A stretch of DNA of 32,761 nt. It comes from Lentisphaerota bacterium (GTDB taxonomy: Bacteria > Verrucomicrobiota > Kiritimatiellia > UBA8416 > VGWJ01). Below the pieces are notes generated by a model. It was not told the origin of the DNA. It saw only the letters and a program-made list of their open reading frames with translations, and ran no database searches. A program made the position numbers and the translations under genes. This document shows positions 1 through 6,478 of this stretch, in pieces (the stretch's first letter is position 1; every line of letters starts with the position of its first letter). The stretch covers positions 1 to 32,761 of the forward strand of contig VGWJ01000035.1 in assembly GCA_016873635.1 (NCBI GenBank), written 5' to 3'.

Positions 1-180
1 ATCGGCTCAGGTCCCGATCGCCCGCCACAGGGCATTCTGGAGAGCCGTTTTTTCGACTCCGCCCCTCTCCGTGCCATTTTTCGCCTTCGCGCTCGCTTCA
101 CAAGGTCGCCTCCCGGATGGAGGCGGGCAAGGGCGGGGAGCGGAGCGCAAGCGCTCCCCGCCCCTCCCCGCCATCCATCC
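1..180. other. left-edge stretch with no recognised gene
   Basis: No gene is supported here. Frames on both strands stay open, but their translations are low-complexity and rich in Arg, Pro and Gly, show no domain, and lack a plausible start with a ribosome binding site. The stretch may be the 3' end of an earlier integron cassette, because an attC-like site follows it. The only clear structure is the hairpin at 131-163. Confidence 0.5.
131..163. repeat. perfect 12-bp inverted repeat (hairpin)
   Basis: GGGCGGGGAGCG (131-142) is repeated as its exact reverse complement at 152-163 with a 9-nt loop. An alternative inner pairing (142-147 with 152-157) leaves a CAAG loop. No T-tract follows on either strand, so a factor-independent terminator is not obvious. 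It could be a terminator-like hairpin for an upstream gene outside the window. Confidence 0.55.
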
Positions 181-236
181 AGGAACAGATGGTATTACGG
201 TACGGCTTCGCCGCCCGTTAGGCGCGGCGTTGGCAA
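180..236 (+). repeat. degenerate attC-like site 0
   Basis: A GTTAGGC-like inner box (217-223) and a GTTGGCA core (229-235) stand immediately upstream of the first cassette gene. The 5' arm is poor: only an AAC at 184-186 and TTACGG at 195-200 match. A CGGC-TTC-GCCG mini-hairpin lies between the arms. It is the weakest of the sites whose position fits, and would mark the end of a preceding cassette. Confidence 0.4.
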
Positions 237-253
237 GAGGAGGATTGAGATCA

Positions 254-532
254 ATGAATGAGCTAACCGACAAAGAGAAGAAGGTAGTCGAAGGGATCGC
301 GAATCACAATCTTGCACGAAAGCAGCGGATTGCCACCGCCAGCTTTGCCGTGGCGTCACTGCTGGTGGTGGTCTTGCTGGCTGCAGGATTTGCGAAGGGG
401 CGCTCTTTGGATCCGCACTTCCTCACACATGTCTCGCTTCTCCTGGTGCTCATTGTCACAGCGTGGACTATGGGGAACCAGAAGACCGTCTTGGAGAAGA
501 TCATCTGCAAACTGGCAGAACGAAAGAACTGA
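254..532 (+). CDS. small two-helix membrane protein (cassette gene)
   Basis: A 92-residue protein of unknown function. Residues 1-25 are charged (MNELTDKEKK start). Two hydrophobic segments, about 28-48 and 57-75, suggest two transmembrane helices, followed by a basic C-terminal tail. No domain is recognised. The ATG at 254 is chosen because a GAGGAGG ribosome binding site ends about 10 nt upstream; the in-frame extension upstream to 71 is low-complexity and runs through an attC-like site. It is flanked by attC-type repeats on both sides, so it reads as a single-gene integron cassette. Small membrane proteins of unknown role are common cassette cargo; anything more specific would be a guess. 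Confidence 0.75.
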   Translation: MNELTDKEKKVVEGIANHNLARKQRIATASFAVASLLVVVLLAAGFAKGRSLDPHFLTHVSLLLVLIVTAWTMGNQKTVLEKIICKLAERKN

Positions 533-533
533 G

Positions 534-600
534 TTGCCAACAACGGCGTCGTGGCTATCGGCGCTGGCGCGCCTCAGCCACACGCCGGGCGTTGGGGCAA
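534..600 (+). repeat. attC site 1
   Basis: The 5' arm TTGCCAACAACGGCGTCGTG (534-553) pairs imperfectly with the 3' arm ending GGGCGTTGGGGCAA (587-600). An inner GTGGCT/AGCCAC pair continues the stem. It lies 1 nt after the upstream stop codon and 16 nt before the next start. Confidence 0.78.
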
Positions 601-615
601 ACAAGGAGAACGAAT

Positions 616-1572
616 ATGCGAAGGATCGCATGGTTGGCGATTGTGGTAGTGGGCGTTGCCGCGAGCGAGGCCGCTTCCTCCGAGACCATTTCTTTGTCAC
701 TACCTGAATTGTCCTGGTCACTGGAAATGGCCGTACCTGGATTCGTTGTCAAAGAGAAGGAGATTGCACCCAGCGGGCAGGCAGCGAGGTTTTACGCGGT
801 CAGCGAGGGAAGTGGTGTCGTGTTGTCGGGATTTCTGGAAAAGGCGGCCAAAAAGGGCGACTCCAAGGCCTGTCGTGATCATTACTGGAGCAGGGCAAAG
901 CAAAGTCCCTTCAAGAAGGAACAGATCGGCATGCGTGAATCCGGCCCCATGGCCATCGTTGAATACATCGTACCCGACTACCTTGGGAAGGAATTGCGGC
1001 AGAAGAACCTGAATGCTTACCTCGCTGAAGGCGACTACTGGATGGATGTGCACCTCTCGAAGACGGGATACAAAACCGGAGACGAAGACCCCTTCCTGCC
1101 TGTGTTGAAAGGGATTCGTATCAACCGAACGTATGTGCCGACGGCTTCCGACCGTTTCGATTTCGGTAACATCTACTATCACCAGAAGGACTACAAGAAG
1201 GCCGCAATGCAATACGAGAAGGCCCTGGAACTCGAGAAGCAGAAGCCATCCCTTCCTCGGACCCTCTGGCTTGTCCTGGTTGATCAACTAGGGATGTCCT
1301 ACGGGATCTCCGGGGATCTGGCAAAATCCCAGCATCTCTATGAATGGGCGGTGACTAAAGAACCAGAGTACCCCATGTTCTACTACAATCTGGCGTGCTC
1401 CTTTGCCGAGATGGGCAAACAAGACAATGCCATCAAGAATCTGAGACTTGCGTTCAAGTACAACGGGAACTCGATACCCGGCGAGTCCGTCCCCGATCCC
1501 CGGACAGACTCGTCCTTTGAGAAGTATCTGAACAATCCGGAGTTCAAAGCGGCGCTAGAGCAGATGAAATGA
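616..1572 (+). CDS. secreted TPR-repeat protein (cassette gene)
   Basis: A 318-residue protein. The N-terminus MRRIAWLAIVVVGVAASEA looks like a Sec signal peptide, so the mature protein is probably periplasmic or exported. Residues about 25-170 form a domain I do not recognise. From about residue 180 there are tetratricopeptide-like helices: a YYHQKDYKKAAMQYEKAL segment, a further pair around GISGDLAKSQHLYEWAV, and YNLACSFAEMGKQDNAIKNL. TPRs normally mediate protein-protein contacts. The ATG at 616 is chosen because AAGGAGA lies 7 nt upstream and the signal peptide starts there; the longer frame upstream crosses attC 1 and the previous gene. It is probably a stand-alone cassette with no partner gene beside it. 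Confidence 0.8.
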   Translation: MRRIAWLAIVVVGVAASEAASSETISLSLPELSWSLEMAVPGFVVKEKEIAPSGQAARFYAVSEGSGVVLSGFLEKAAKKGDSKACRDHYWSRAKQSPFKKEQIGMRESGPMAIVEYIVPDYLGKELRQKNLNAYLAEGDYWMDVHLSKTGYKTGDEDPFLPVLKGIRINRTYVPTASDRFDFGNIYYHQKDYKKAAMQYEKALELEKQKPSLPRTLWLVLVDQLGMSYGISGDLAKSQHLYEWAVTKEPEYPMFYYNLACSFAEMGKQDNAIKNLRLAFKYNGNSIPGESVPDPRTDSSFEKYLNNPEFKAALEQMK

Positions 1573-1574
1573 GA

Positions 1575-1651
1575 GGCCCCAACAACCGGCGGCTCGTATT
1601 GCTCACCCGCGCGGACGCGGGTTCGCAAACGGAGAGGCCGAACGTTGGACA
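1575..1651 (+). repeat. attC site 2
   Basis: The 5' arm GGCCCCAACAACCGGCGGCTC and the 3' arm ending GGCCGAACGTTGGAC pair imperfectly. The 3' core GTTGGAC (1644-1650) fits the GTTRRRY consensus exactly. A perfect ACCCGCG/CGCGGGT hairpin sits in the variable loop. The next start codon follows at 1661. Confidence 0.78.
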
Positions 1652-1660
1652 GGAGAGAAC

Positions 1661-2494
1661 ATGAAATCGAAAGTCAGATTGCTCAGCTTGGTTGTGTCCT
1701 TCACGTTGATCCTGCTGACCATCGGCGCGGTACTCGTTGTGTTGGGCATCTTCAACGAAGCGCTGAACTGGGACATCTTTGGGCCAAAGCTGGAGGCGTT
1801 CCTGTACGGCGTCTTCGGGTCTTGCATGGCGTTGGCTGGTTTCGGCGTCGCGATGGCCGTAATCATCTCGATGCAGGAGTCGGTTCGGGACTTCAAGAAG
1901 TTCGTCCAGTCACGTACAAATCAGGAGGAGACCCCAGACGCTCCCAGACGGATCTACGCGGCGAGGATGCTGGGCGTTGTGGCGGTCATGGCCATTCTGG
2001 TAGCGCTCTGCGCCCTGATTGACCACATCGTGCTGTCGCAGCGGTGCAAGGTGTTCAAGCGGCTGGCTGCCGAGCAAGTCGGCAACTTCCAGCCGAAGAT
2101 CGTCGGCCTAGTCGGAGCGTTCCTCGCTCCGCCGCAGAACGATGTCCCTCGCGACCTCTACGACGTGATCAAGACACTCGATAATCTGGACTTCATCGAC
2201 CGGACAACCCTGTACATTTCCGACCCGACGGAACAAACTGCCATGTGGGGATATACCGCATGGCGTGACTACACTAACGCCGATGGGTTTGCCCGGTTCT
2301 TCATAGCAAAGGACTTCGAGAAGGCCATGCGCCGAGCCGTGGACGGCTCGGCGGCGGACCTCGACCAGATCAATGACCGCAACGAGTTCGTCTGGTACAA
2401 GTTGTTGTCTGGCGAGAGCGGGAAGGGGAAAGCGGTTGTCCGGATCGACGGCAACAGTCACCAGAGTTTTCGGGAATACAGACTGGGACAATAG
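1661..2494 (+). CDS. membrane protein of unknown function (cassette gene)
   Basis: A 277-residue protein. Hydrophobic segments at about 7-30, 45-70 and 104-125 predict three transmembrane helices, with a short charged loop (residues 71-100) between the second and third. The remaining 150 residues are soluble and carry no motif I recognise; they hold a short AFLAPPQNDVPRDLYD stretch and a basic, Gly-rich end. The general shape, membrane anchor plus soluble domain, would suit a sensor or an effector, but nothing identifies either. The start is well supported by AGGAGAG a few nt before the ATG and by the preceding attC. It has no partner gene in its cassette. Confidence 0.75.
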   Translation: MKSKVRLLSLVVSFTLILLTIGAVLVVLGIFNEALNWDIFGPKLEAFLYGVFGSCMALAGFGVAMAVIISMQESVRDFKKFVQSRTNQEETPDAPRRIYAARMLGVVAVMAILVALCALIDHIVLSQRCKVFKRLAAEQVGNFQPKIVGLVGAFLAPPQNDVPRDLYDVIKTLDNLDFIDRTTLYISDPTEQTAMWGYTAWRDYTNADGFARFFIAKDFEKAMRRAVDGSAADLDQINDRNEFVWYKLLSGESGKGKAVVRIDGNSHQSFREYRLGQ

Positions 2495-2497
2495 GAC

Positions 2498-2562
2498 TGT
2501 CCAACACGGCGTCGCAGGTTACGGCTCGCAAGCTCGCCGAACCTGAACGGCAACGTTGGCCG
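2498..2562 (+). repeat. attC site 3
   Basis: GTCCAAC (2499-2505) matches the RYYYAAC half and GTTGGCC (2555-2561) is the other half. Inner boxes CAGGTT (2515-2520) and AACCTG (2540-2545) are exact inverted repeats. The site starts 4 nt after the upstream stop codon. Confidence 0.82.
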
Positions 2563-2579
2563 AGAAAGGGAGGATGCTG

Positions 2580-3053
2580 ATGAGCCCGAGCAATGAGCAA
2601 TGTTGTCCGAGGTTCGACCCTGCGCCTTGGGACGAGAAGGAACTCCAGTGGCAGGACAAGCGGTTCGTGAGAGACCGAGTGACGAGTATTCTCCACATCC
2701 CGCTGAACTTCGGCGCGGTGATGAAACGCAACATGACGCGGATCGAGGCGGCGGGAGCCGCTTCAGACAGGAACGTGATTCTGTCGGACGAGAACTCGCT
2801 TTGGGGCGCCGACGTTTACATCGAGGTGGCCAAGGACGTTCCCGGCGCGAGCATGGCGACGATCTCAGGCAGTTTTCTATGCAAGGTGTTTGAGGGACCG
2901 TACCAGAACATGCGCAAATGGGTCGCCGAGATGAAGGCTTTCGTCAGCGGCAAGGGTAGACACATTCGGAAACTGTACTTCTTCTACACGACATGCCCGA
3001 AGTGCGCAAAGAAGTACGGCAAGAACTACGTGGCGATACTGGCGGAGGTGTAG
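2580..3053 (+). CDS. conserved uncharacterised cysteine-containing protein (cassette gene)
   Basis: A 157-residue soluble protein starting MSPSNEQCCPRFDP. It resembles a widespread small family of unknown function, often labelled only 'hydrolase' in annotations, with recurring features: an N-terminal CCPRFDP...W segment, an HIPLNFG segment, and a C-terminal YTTCPKCAKKYGKNYV segment. The CC near the start and the CxxC near the end could bind a metal or form disulfides, but this is inference. The ATG at 2580 is preferred because a GGGAGG ribosome binding site lies about 7 nt upstream. An ATG two codons earlier is possible, and a TTG at 2556 would lie inside attC 3 and is unlikely. Confidence 0.78.
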   Translation: MSPSNEQCCPRFDPAPWDEKELQWQDKRFVRDRVTSILHIPLNFGAVMKRNMTRIEAAGAASDRNVILSDENSLWGADVYIEVAKDVPGASMATISGSFLCKVFEGPYQNMRKWVAEMKAFVSGKGRHIRKLYFFYTTCPKCAKKYGKNYVAILAEV

Positions 3054-3054
3054 G

Positions 3055-3081
3055 ACCAGCGGCAAACGACGCTGTTGGCCA
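3055..3081 (+). repeat. short attC-like remnant
   Basis: CCAGCG (3056-3061) and CGCTGTTGG (3069-3077) form a short inverted repeat ending in a GTTGGCC core (3074-3080). At under 30 nt it is much shorter than a functional attC. It may be a deletion remnant that now fuses two cassettes, or the 5' arm may overlap the end of the upstream gene. Confidence 0.35.
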
Positions 3082-3094
3082 GGAAGACGATGCC

Positions 3095-3775
3095 ATGTAC
3101 ACAGCCGTGCCGAGAAGAAGCCAATGCTGTCCGGGCGTCCTTGTCCTTCATTCGTGGTGGGGACTGAATGAGTTCTTCCGCCGCTTCTGCGACCGTCTGG
3201 CGGCCGCGGGTTTCGTCGCTCTTGCTCCCGACTTGTTCGGGGGCAAGGTGGCGAATACCGAAGCGGAGGCGAGATCCCTTCGGGCGCAAGCGTCTGCCGC
3301 ACGCAAGGAACCTGCCTATCGGTATCTCATCCGAATGATCGGCGAGTTGGCAGAGCATGGAACCGTGAAGGCAGGCGGAATCGCTGTTGTTGGCTTCTCG
3401 ATGGGAGGGCACTGGGCCTATTGGCTGGCCCAACGCCCCGAACTCCCGATCGCCGCAACGGTCACGTTCTATGCCGTCCGTAACGGCACCTACGCGTCAA
3501 GCAACTCCTCATTCCTGGCCCACTTCGCCGAGGATGACCCGTGGGTCTCCAGAGCCTCCATAAGGAAGTTGGACAAGAGCATGACAGCGGCGGGAAAGGA
3601 GCACCAGTTCCACACATATCCCGGCACGCGACACTGGTTCTTCGAGGAGAATCGGGCTGACGCCTTCGATGCTGGTGCAAGCGAGCTCGCATGGGAACGG
3701 ACGATCACATTCATGAGGCAAACCATCGGCCAACAAGCGCCTGCAACGCTACGGCACGAAACGCGCCGAGGTTGA
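3095..3775 (+). CDS. dienelactone-hydrolase-family alpha/beta hydrolase (cassette gene)
   Basis: A 226-residue alpha/beta-hydrolase of the dienelactone hydrolase type. Visible elements are LVLHSWWGLN near residue 17, the APDLFGG segment (44-50), the nucleophile elbow GFSMGG with Ser102, an acid in AEDDPW (Asp147 or Asp148) and the catalytic His in TRHWF (His180). Classical dienelactone hydrolases use Cys at the nucleophile; a Ser here suggests a general esterase or lipase-like member. The substrate is unknown. It appears cytoplasmic, with no signal peptide. The ATG at 3095 is in frame and follows AGGAAG by about 10 nt. The last 15 residues are encoded by the downstream attC, so the C-terminal tail is repeat-derived and probably not part of the fold. 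Confidence 0.85.
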   Translation: MYTAVPRRSQCCPGVLVLHSWWGLNEFFRRFCDRLAAAGFVALAPDLFGGKVANTEAEARSLRAQASAARKEPAYRYLIRMIGELAEHGTVKAGGIAVVGFSMGGHWAYWLAQRPELPIAATVTFYAVRNGTYASSNSSFLAHFAEDDPWVSRASIRKLDKSMTAAGKEHQFHTYPGTRHWFFEENRADAFDAGASELAWERTITFMRQTIGQQAPATLRHETRRG

Positions 3776-3791
3776 GGCGCGGCGTTCGCCT
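3728..3791 (+). repeat. attC site 5
   Basis: GGCCAAC (3728-3734) and GTTCGCC (3784-3790) are the outer halves. GCGCCTGCAAC (3737-3747) pairs with GTTGAGGCGC (3771-3780), with one bulge. The stop codon of the upstream hydrolase (3773-3775) lies inside the 3' arm. Confidence 0.75.
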
Positions 3792-3810
3792 GAAATGCGT
3801 TGAAATGCGT
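3791..3810 (+). repeat. tandem decamer TGAAATGCGT x2
   Basis: Two exact copies, 3791-3800 and 3801-3810, lie directly after attC 5 at the head of the next cassette. They sit 26 nt upstream of a promoter-like sequence and could be a regulator site or a chance slippage duplication. Confidence 0.6.
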
Positions 3811-3835
3811 GAGGAAGAGATCAGCCGCGTGGGTG

Positions 3836-3864
3836 TTGCCGATTGTCCCGGCGTGTGGTATAGG
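3836..3864 (+). promoter_or_regulatory. sigma70-like promoter inside the nucleotidyltransferase cassette
   Basis: TTGCCG (3836-3841), a 17-nt spacer, then TATAGG (3859-3864). It lies in a 200-nt leader upstream of the nucleotidyltransferase, far longer than the leaders of the other cassettes, and would give a leader of roughly 125 nt. Cassettes that carry toxin-like genes often have their own promoter. Confidence 0.5.
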
Positions 3865-3995
3865 TAGCTGTATGCGTGTTGATCGAAATACATTGGTGGT
3901 GCAGGAACTGCATGGTCAGTCCGATGACCGCTACTGGCGAGACCTGGCACCTTCGCGGCGGCTGCGGGCTGTACAGATCAATCGGGAGGTGGCTT

Positions 3996-4493
3996 ATGGC
4001 CGGACACGTGCTTCCCGCCGACTTCAGCGAGTTCTTGAAGTTGCTGAACGAGGCTGAGGTCAAGTACCTTCTGATCGGCGGATATGCCGTAGGCTACCAC
4101 GGTTACCCCCGCACGACCGCCGACATGGACGTGTGGGTGGCGATCTCGCCGGACAACGCCGCCAAACTGGTGGATGTCTTCCGAAGCTTCGGGATGCGGG
4201 ATCCCAAGCTGACGTCGGATCTCTTCCTTCAGCGGGGCAAGATCATCCGCATGGGCGTGCCGCCCATGCGGATTGAAGTGCTCACTGAGATTGACGGGGT
4301 TGCGTTTGCCGACTGCTTCGCCGCGCGCGAGGTGGTCACGCTCGACGGACAGAAGGTCAACATGATTTCACTATCCGACCTCCGGAAGAACAAGCTCGCA
4401 TCTGGTCGGCACAAGGATCTGGATGACCTGGAGCACCTCCCGAAGCGGCGAACCAGAGCGTCCAGGATACGTCGCGTTCCGCTCCGATCCTGA
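3996..4493 (+). CDS. AbiEii-like nucleotidyltransferase (cassette gene)
   Basis: A 165-residue protein with the minimal nucleotidyltransferase signature: LLIGGYAVGYHG (Gly28-Gly29) followed by the paired acidic residues in TADMDVWV (Asp43, Asp45) that bind the metal ion. A later SLSDLRKNKLASGRHKDLDDLEHL segment is typical of the AbiEii/DUF6036-type group, whose members transfer nucleotides to RNA or protein and often act as toxins or in phage defence. I see no antitoxin-like gene upstream, so it is an orphan here and could equally be non-toxic. The ATG at 3996 is chosen for the GGGAGGT 6 nt upstream. The last 15 residues (from about 151) are encoded by attC 6, giving an Arg-rich tail. Confidence 0.8.
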   Translation: MAGHVLPADFSEFLKLLNEAEVKYLLIGGYAVGYHGYPRTTADMDVWVAISPDNAAKLVDVFRSFGMRDPKLTSDLFLQRGKIIRMGVPPMRIEVLTEIDGVAFADCFAAREVVTLDGQKVNMISLSDLRKNKLASGRHKDLDDLEHLPKRRTRASRIRRVPLRS

Positions 4494-4509
4494 CGCTCGT
4501 CGTTCGACC
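4447..4509 (+). repeat. attC site 6
   Basis: One of the clearest sites: 5' arm CGAACCAGAGCGTCCAGGAT (4449-4468) and 3' arm ATCCTGACGCTCGTCGTTCG (4487-4506) pair over most of their length, with GAGCGTC and AGGAT exact. Outer halves are GGCGAAC and GTTCGAC. The stop codon of the nucleotidyltransferase lies inside the 3' arm. Confidence 0.85.
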
Positions 4510-4523
4510 ACGAGGATGCCCAG

Positions 4524-6344
4524 ATGGAAACAATGACGGTAGCACCCGAAGACTTGACCCAGTGCCTTGGAGACGGATTGGACTACTCAAATGCAATGAC
4601 GTCGTTCAGCCCCTTCTACTCGGACATTGGATTGGGCATCGGCAACGACAGCGGCATCCAGTGTCTCTTCCTTCACTACAACCGCATAACCACGAGATTC
4701 CTCGATCCTTTCCTATCCATGCCCAGGTCTGTGAAAGCACCCCAGTGTACCGCCACCGGGATCACTCAGTTCTTCCAGAGCGGCGTGGCACGCATCGCCT
4801 TCTGTGAGCACAATACGTGGGTCGTGGAGTGCGAGGGCGTGGCGCAGATCGACTTCGGAGTTGCCCACGCCGCGGGGTGCCAAGACCTTCGGCATAGCAC
4901 ATGGGGCGACGATATCCACCTGTTCGATGTCCTTCTGCCCACCGGCGACAAACGCGATCCGGATCAGCACTTCCCCTTGGTCCTCGGTCTTCGCGTGATC
5001 ACCGGGGCATTGACCGCAGGCGCCGGGATCGAGGCACCATTGCGGATCGAGGCGGATCCGGCAAGTCGCATCGTGCTGGCCTTCTCGGTGCGCATTTTGG
5101 ACGTGGGGCATGAGTCAATTGTGAGGCGGTTGCAGGCCGCCAGCCTGACGGCGGAAGATGCTGTGCGACGCACTCAGTCGTGGCTTGAGCAGGCGATGAG
5201 CGGCTTTCGGGCGGAAGCCGGCAGCGCACACGAGCGTTCCGTTCTCGCCCGTTGCGTCCATGCGCTGCTGAGTAACAGCACAGAAGCACCGGGGCACCTG
5301 GGGGGACGGATCGCCGCCTTTCCAAGCCGAGGGACATACCCTACCCACTTCCTGTGGGACAGTTGTTTTCAGAATCTTGCCACCGAGATGATGCATCCCG
5401 GGCTGGCCGAGGACAGCCTGCTGCTGCTCACCGAGAATCTGCGCTGCGACGGGAAGATGGCGCACTTCCTGTGTTCGACATGGATGCGGCCGCACGAATC
5501 GCAACCCCCGCTGGTCGGCTGGGCCGGGCTGCGCCTGGTACGGGCCAGGAACAATGTCGGCTTGGCCAGGCGCCTGCTGCCGACGCTACAGCGTAACACG
5601 CGCTGGTGGCGAGAGCAGCGCATGACGCGCTTCGGCCTCATTGCGGCAAAGAATGGGCTTGAAACGGGGTGGGATGACTCACCACGGTTTGACCGGGGGC
5701 CGACCGTGGCCTGCGACATGAACAGTTATCTGCTGATGCAGATGAGGGCCTGCGCGGAGTTCTCCCGCATGCTCGGTGATGAAGCCGGCGCCGCGGCGCA
5801 AACGGCCGAAGCTGATCGATACGCGCAACGCGTGGTCGATGTTCTGTTCGACAAGGAGAGCGGGTTGTTCTGGGATGTTCATGTGGCCAGCGGCGAGCCC
5901 GTGAGGATCAAAACGCCCGCCTGTTTCCTCCCTCTTCTTGCGGACGTGCCGATTTCCCTCCCCACCGCGCGAGATTCCATCAGGAAGGTGCTGTTGAACT
6001 CGGCTTGCTTCTTTGGTAAGGTGCCATTCCCCTCTGTTGCCTATGACGAAACCTGCTATCAGCCGAACAAGTGGTGGCGCGGACCTGTCTGGCTGCCCGT
6101 CGCGTACCTGATGCTTATTCTACTGGACAAGACAGGCTTTCGCGCGGAGGCCGCGAGCGCCCGGGCTTCTCTATATCAGATGATCATCAACGACACCAAT
6201 ATCCGGGAATTTTTCAATTCACAAACCGGAGAGGGCCTTGGAGCGCATGAACAGGGCTGGACGGCCGCGATCTGTCTCCGTTTGCATCGGGAAATACACG
6301 GCCAAGGAACCATGGTCGAACAAGCCGTTGCTCGCGACGGCTGA
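4524..6344 (+). CDS. six-hairpin glycoside hydrolase (GH63/trehalase-like)
   Basis: A 606-residue protein with an N-terminal beta-rich domain (about 1-200) and a C-terminal (alpha/alpha)6-barrel. Catalytic-region motifs are present: FLWDSCF near residue 277, ETGWDDSPR near 380, RGPVWLPV near 519, and EFFNSQTGEG...WTAA near 562-577. These resemble the GH63, mannosylglycerate-hydrolase and glycogen-debranching-like clan, where an Asp acid and a Glu base invert an alpha-glycosidic bond. There is no signal peptide, so cytoplasmic action on an oligosaccharide or a compatible solute such as a glucosyl- or mannosylglycerate is likely, though the exact substrate is not readable. The ATG at 4524 has GAGGA about 8 nt upstream. 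It lies between attC 6 and attC 7, making it a very large cassette gene. Its last nine residues come from attC 7. Confidence 0.85.
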   Translation: METMTVAPEDLTQCLGDGLDYSNAMTSFSPFYSDIGLGIGNDSGIQCLFLHYNRITTRFLDPFLSMPRSVKAPQCTATGITQFFQSGVARIAFCEHNTWVVECEGVAQIDFGVAHAAGCQDLRHSTWGDDIHLFDVLLPTGDKRDPDQHFPLVLGLRVITGALTAGAGIEAPLRIEADPASRIVLAFSVRILDVGHESIVRRLQAASLTAEDAVRRTQSWLEQAMSGFRAEAGSAHERSVLARCVHALLSNSTEAPGHLGGRIAAFPSRGTYPTHFLWDSCFQNLATEMMHPGLAEDSLLLLTENLRCDGKMAHFLCSTWMRPHESQPPLVGWAGLRLVRARNNVGLARRLLPTLQRNTRWWREQRMTRFGLIAAKNGLETGWDDSPRFDRGPTVACDMNSYLLMQMRACAEFSRMLGDEAGAAAQTAEADRYAQRVVDVLFDKESGLFWDVHVASGEPVRIKTPACFLPLLADVPISLPTARDSIRKVLLNSACFFGKVPFPSVAYDETCYQPNKWWRGPVWLPVAYLMLILLDKTGFRAEAASARASLYQMIINDTNIREFFNSQTGEGLGAHEQGWTAAICLRLHREIHGQGTMVEQAVARDG

Positions 6345-6373
6345 CAGCCGCGCGAGAACGGCGACGTTCGCTG
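6314..6373 (+). repeat. attC site 7
   Basis: The 5' arm CGAACAAGCCGTTGCTCGCG (6317-6336) pairs with the 3' arm CGCGAGAACGGCGACGTTCG (6351-6370) with only small bulges. The hydrolase stop codon (6342-6344) sits in the loop. This is the last recognisable attC before the restriction-modification operon. Confidence 0.82.
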
Positions 6374-6403
6374 GACACAACATGCTCGCAGTGGCGCACC
6401 CAA

Positions 6404-6434
6404 TCTTGCACACCTGAAACGGAGTACTGCAAGA
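6404..6434. repeat. 7-bp inverted repeat upstream of the methyltransferase
   Basis: TCTTGCA (6404-6410) and TGCAAGA (6428-6434) are exact reverse complements with a 17-nt spacer. It lies 45 nt before the methyltransferase start and could be an operator for the restriction-modification operon. No controller-protein gene is seen, so autoregulation by the methyltransferase is one possibility. Confidence 0.4.
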
Positions 6435-6478
6435 TTCCGATTGCATTCACCGACCGTACCTTGTACCATGCAACGCAA

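Larger units (their letters stand above)
180..6375 (+). mobile_element. integron gene-cassette array (attC-separated genes)
   Basis: Seven plus-strand genes are each followed by an imperfect inverted repeat of about 60-80 nt whose 5' arm carries an AAC-type half and whose 3' arm carries a GTT-type half, as in integron attC sites. The next gene starts 10-25 nt after each GTT, except for the nucleotidyltransferase, which has a 200-nt leader. Cargo is unrelated from gene to gene, and base composition in 250-4500 is visibly less GC-rich than in the acs operon. No intact integrase or attI lies beside it, so it resembles a cluster of attC sites lacking an integrase, or the distal part of a larger array. 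The call rests on visible inverted repeats; no covariance-model search was run. Confidence 0.78.

Noticed and set aside
7-273. Minus-strand 88-residue open frame at the left edge
   Set aside because: Low-complexity Arg/Pro/Gly translation, no ribosome binding site, overlaps an attC-like site and the hairpin at 131-163.
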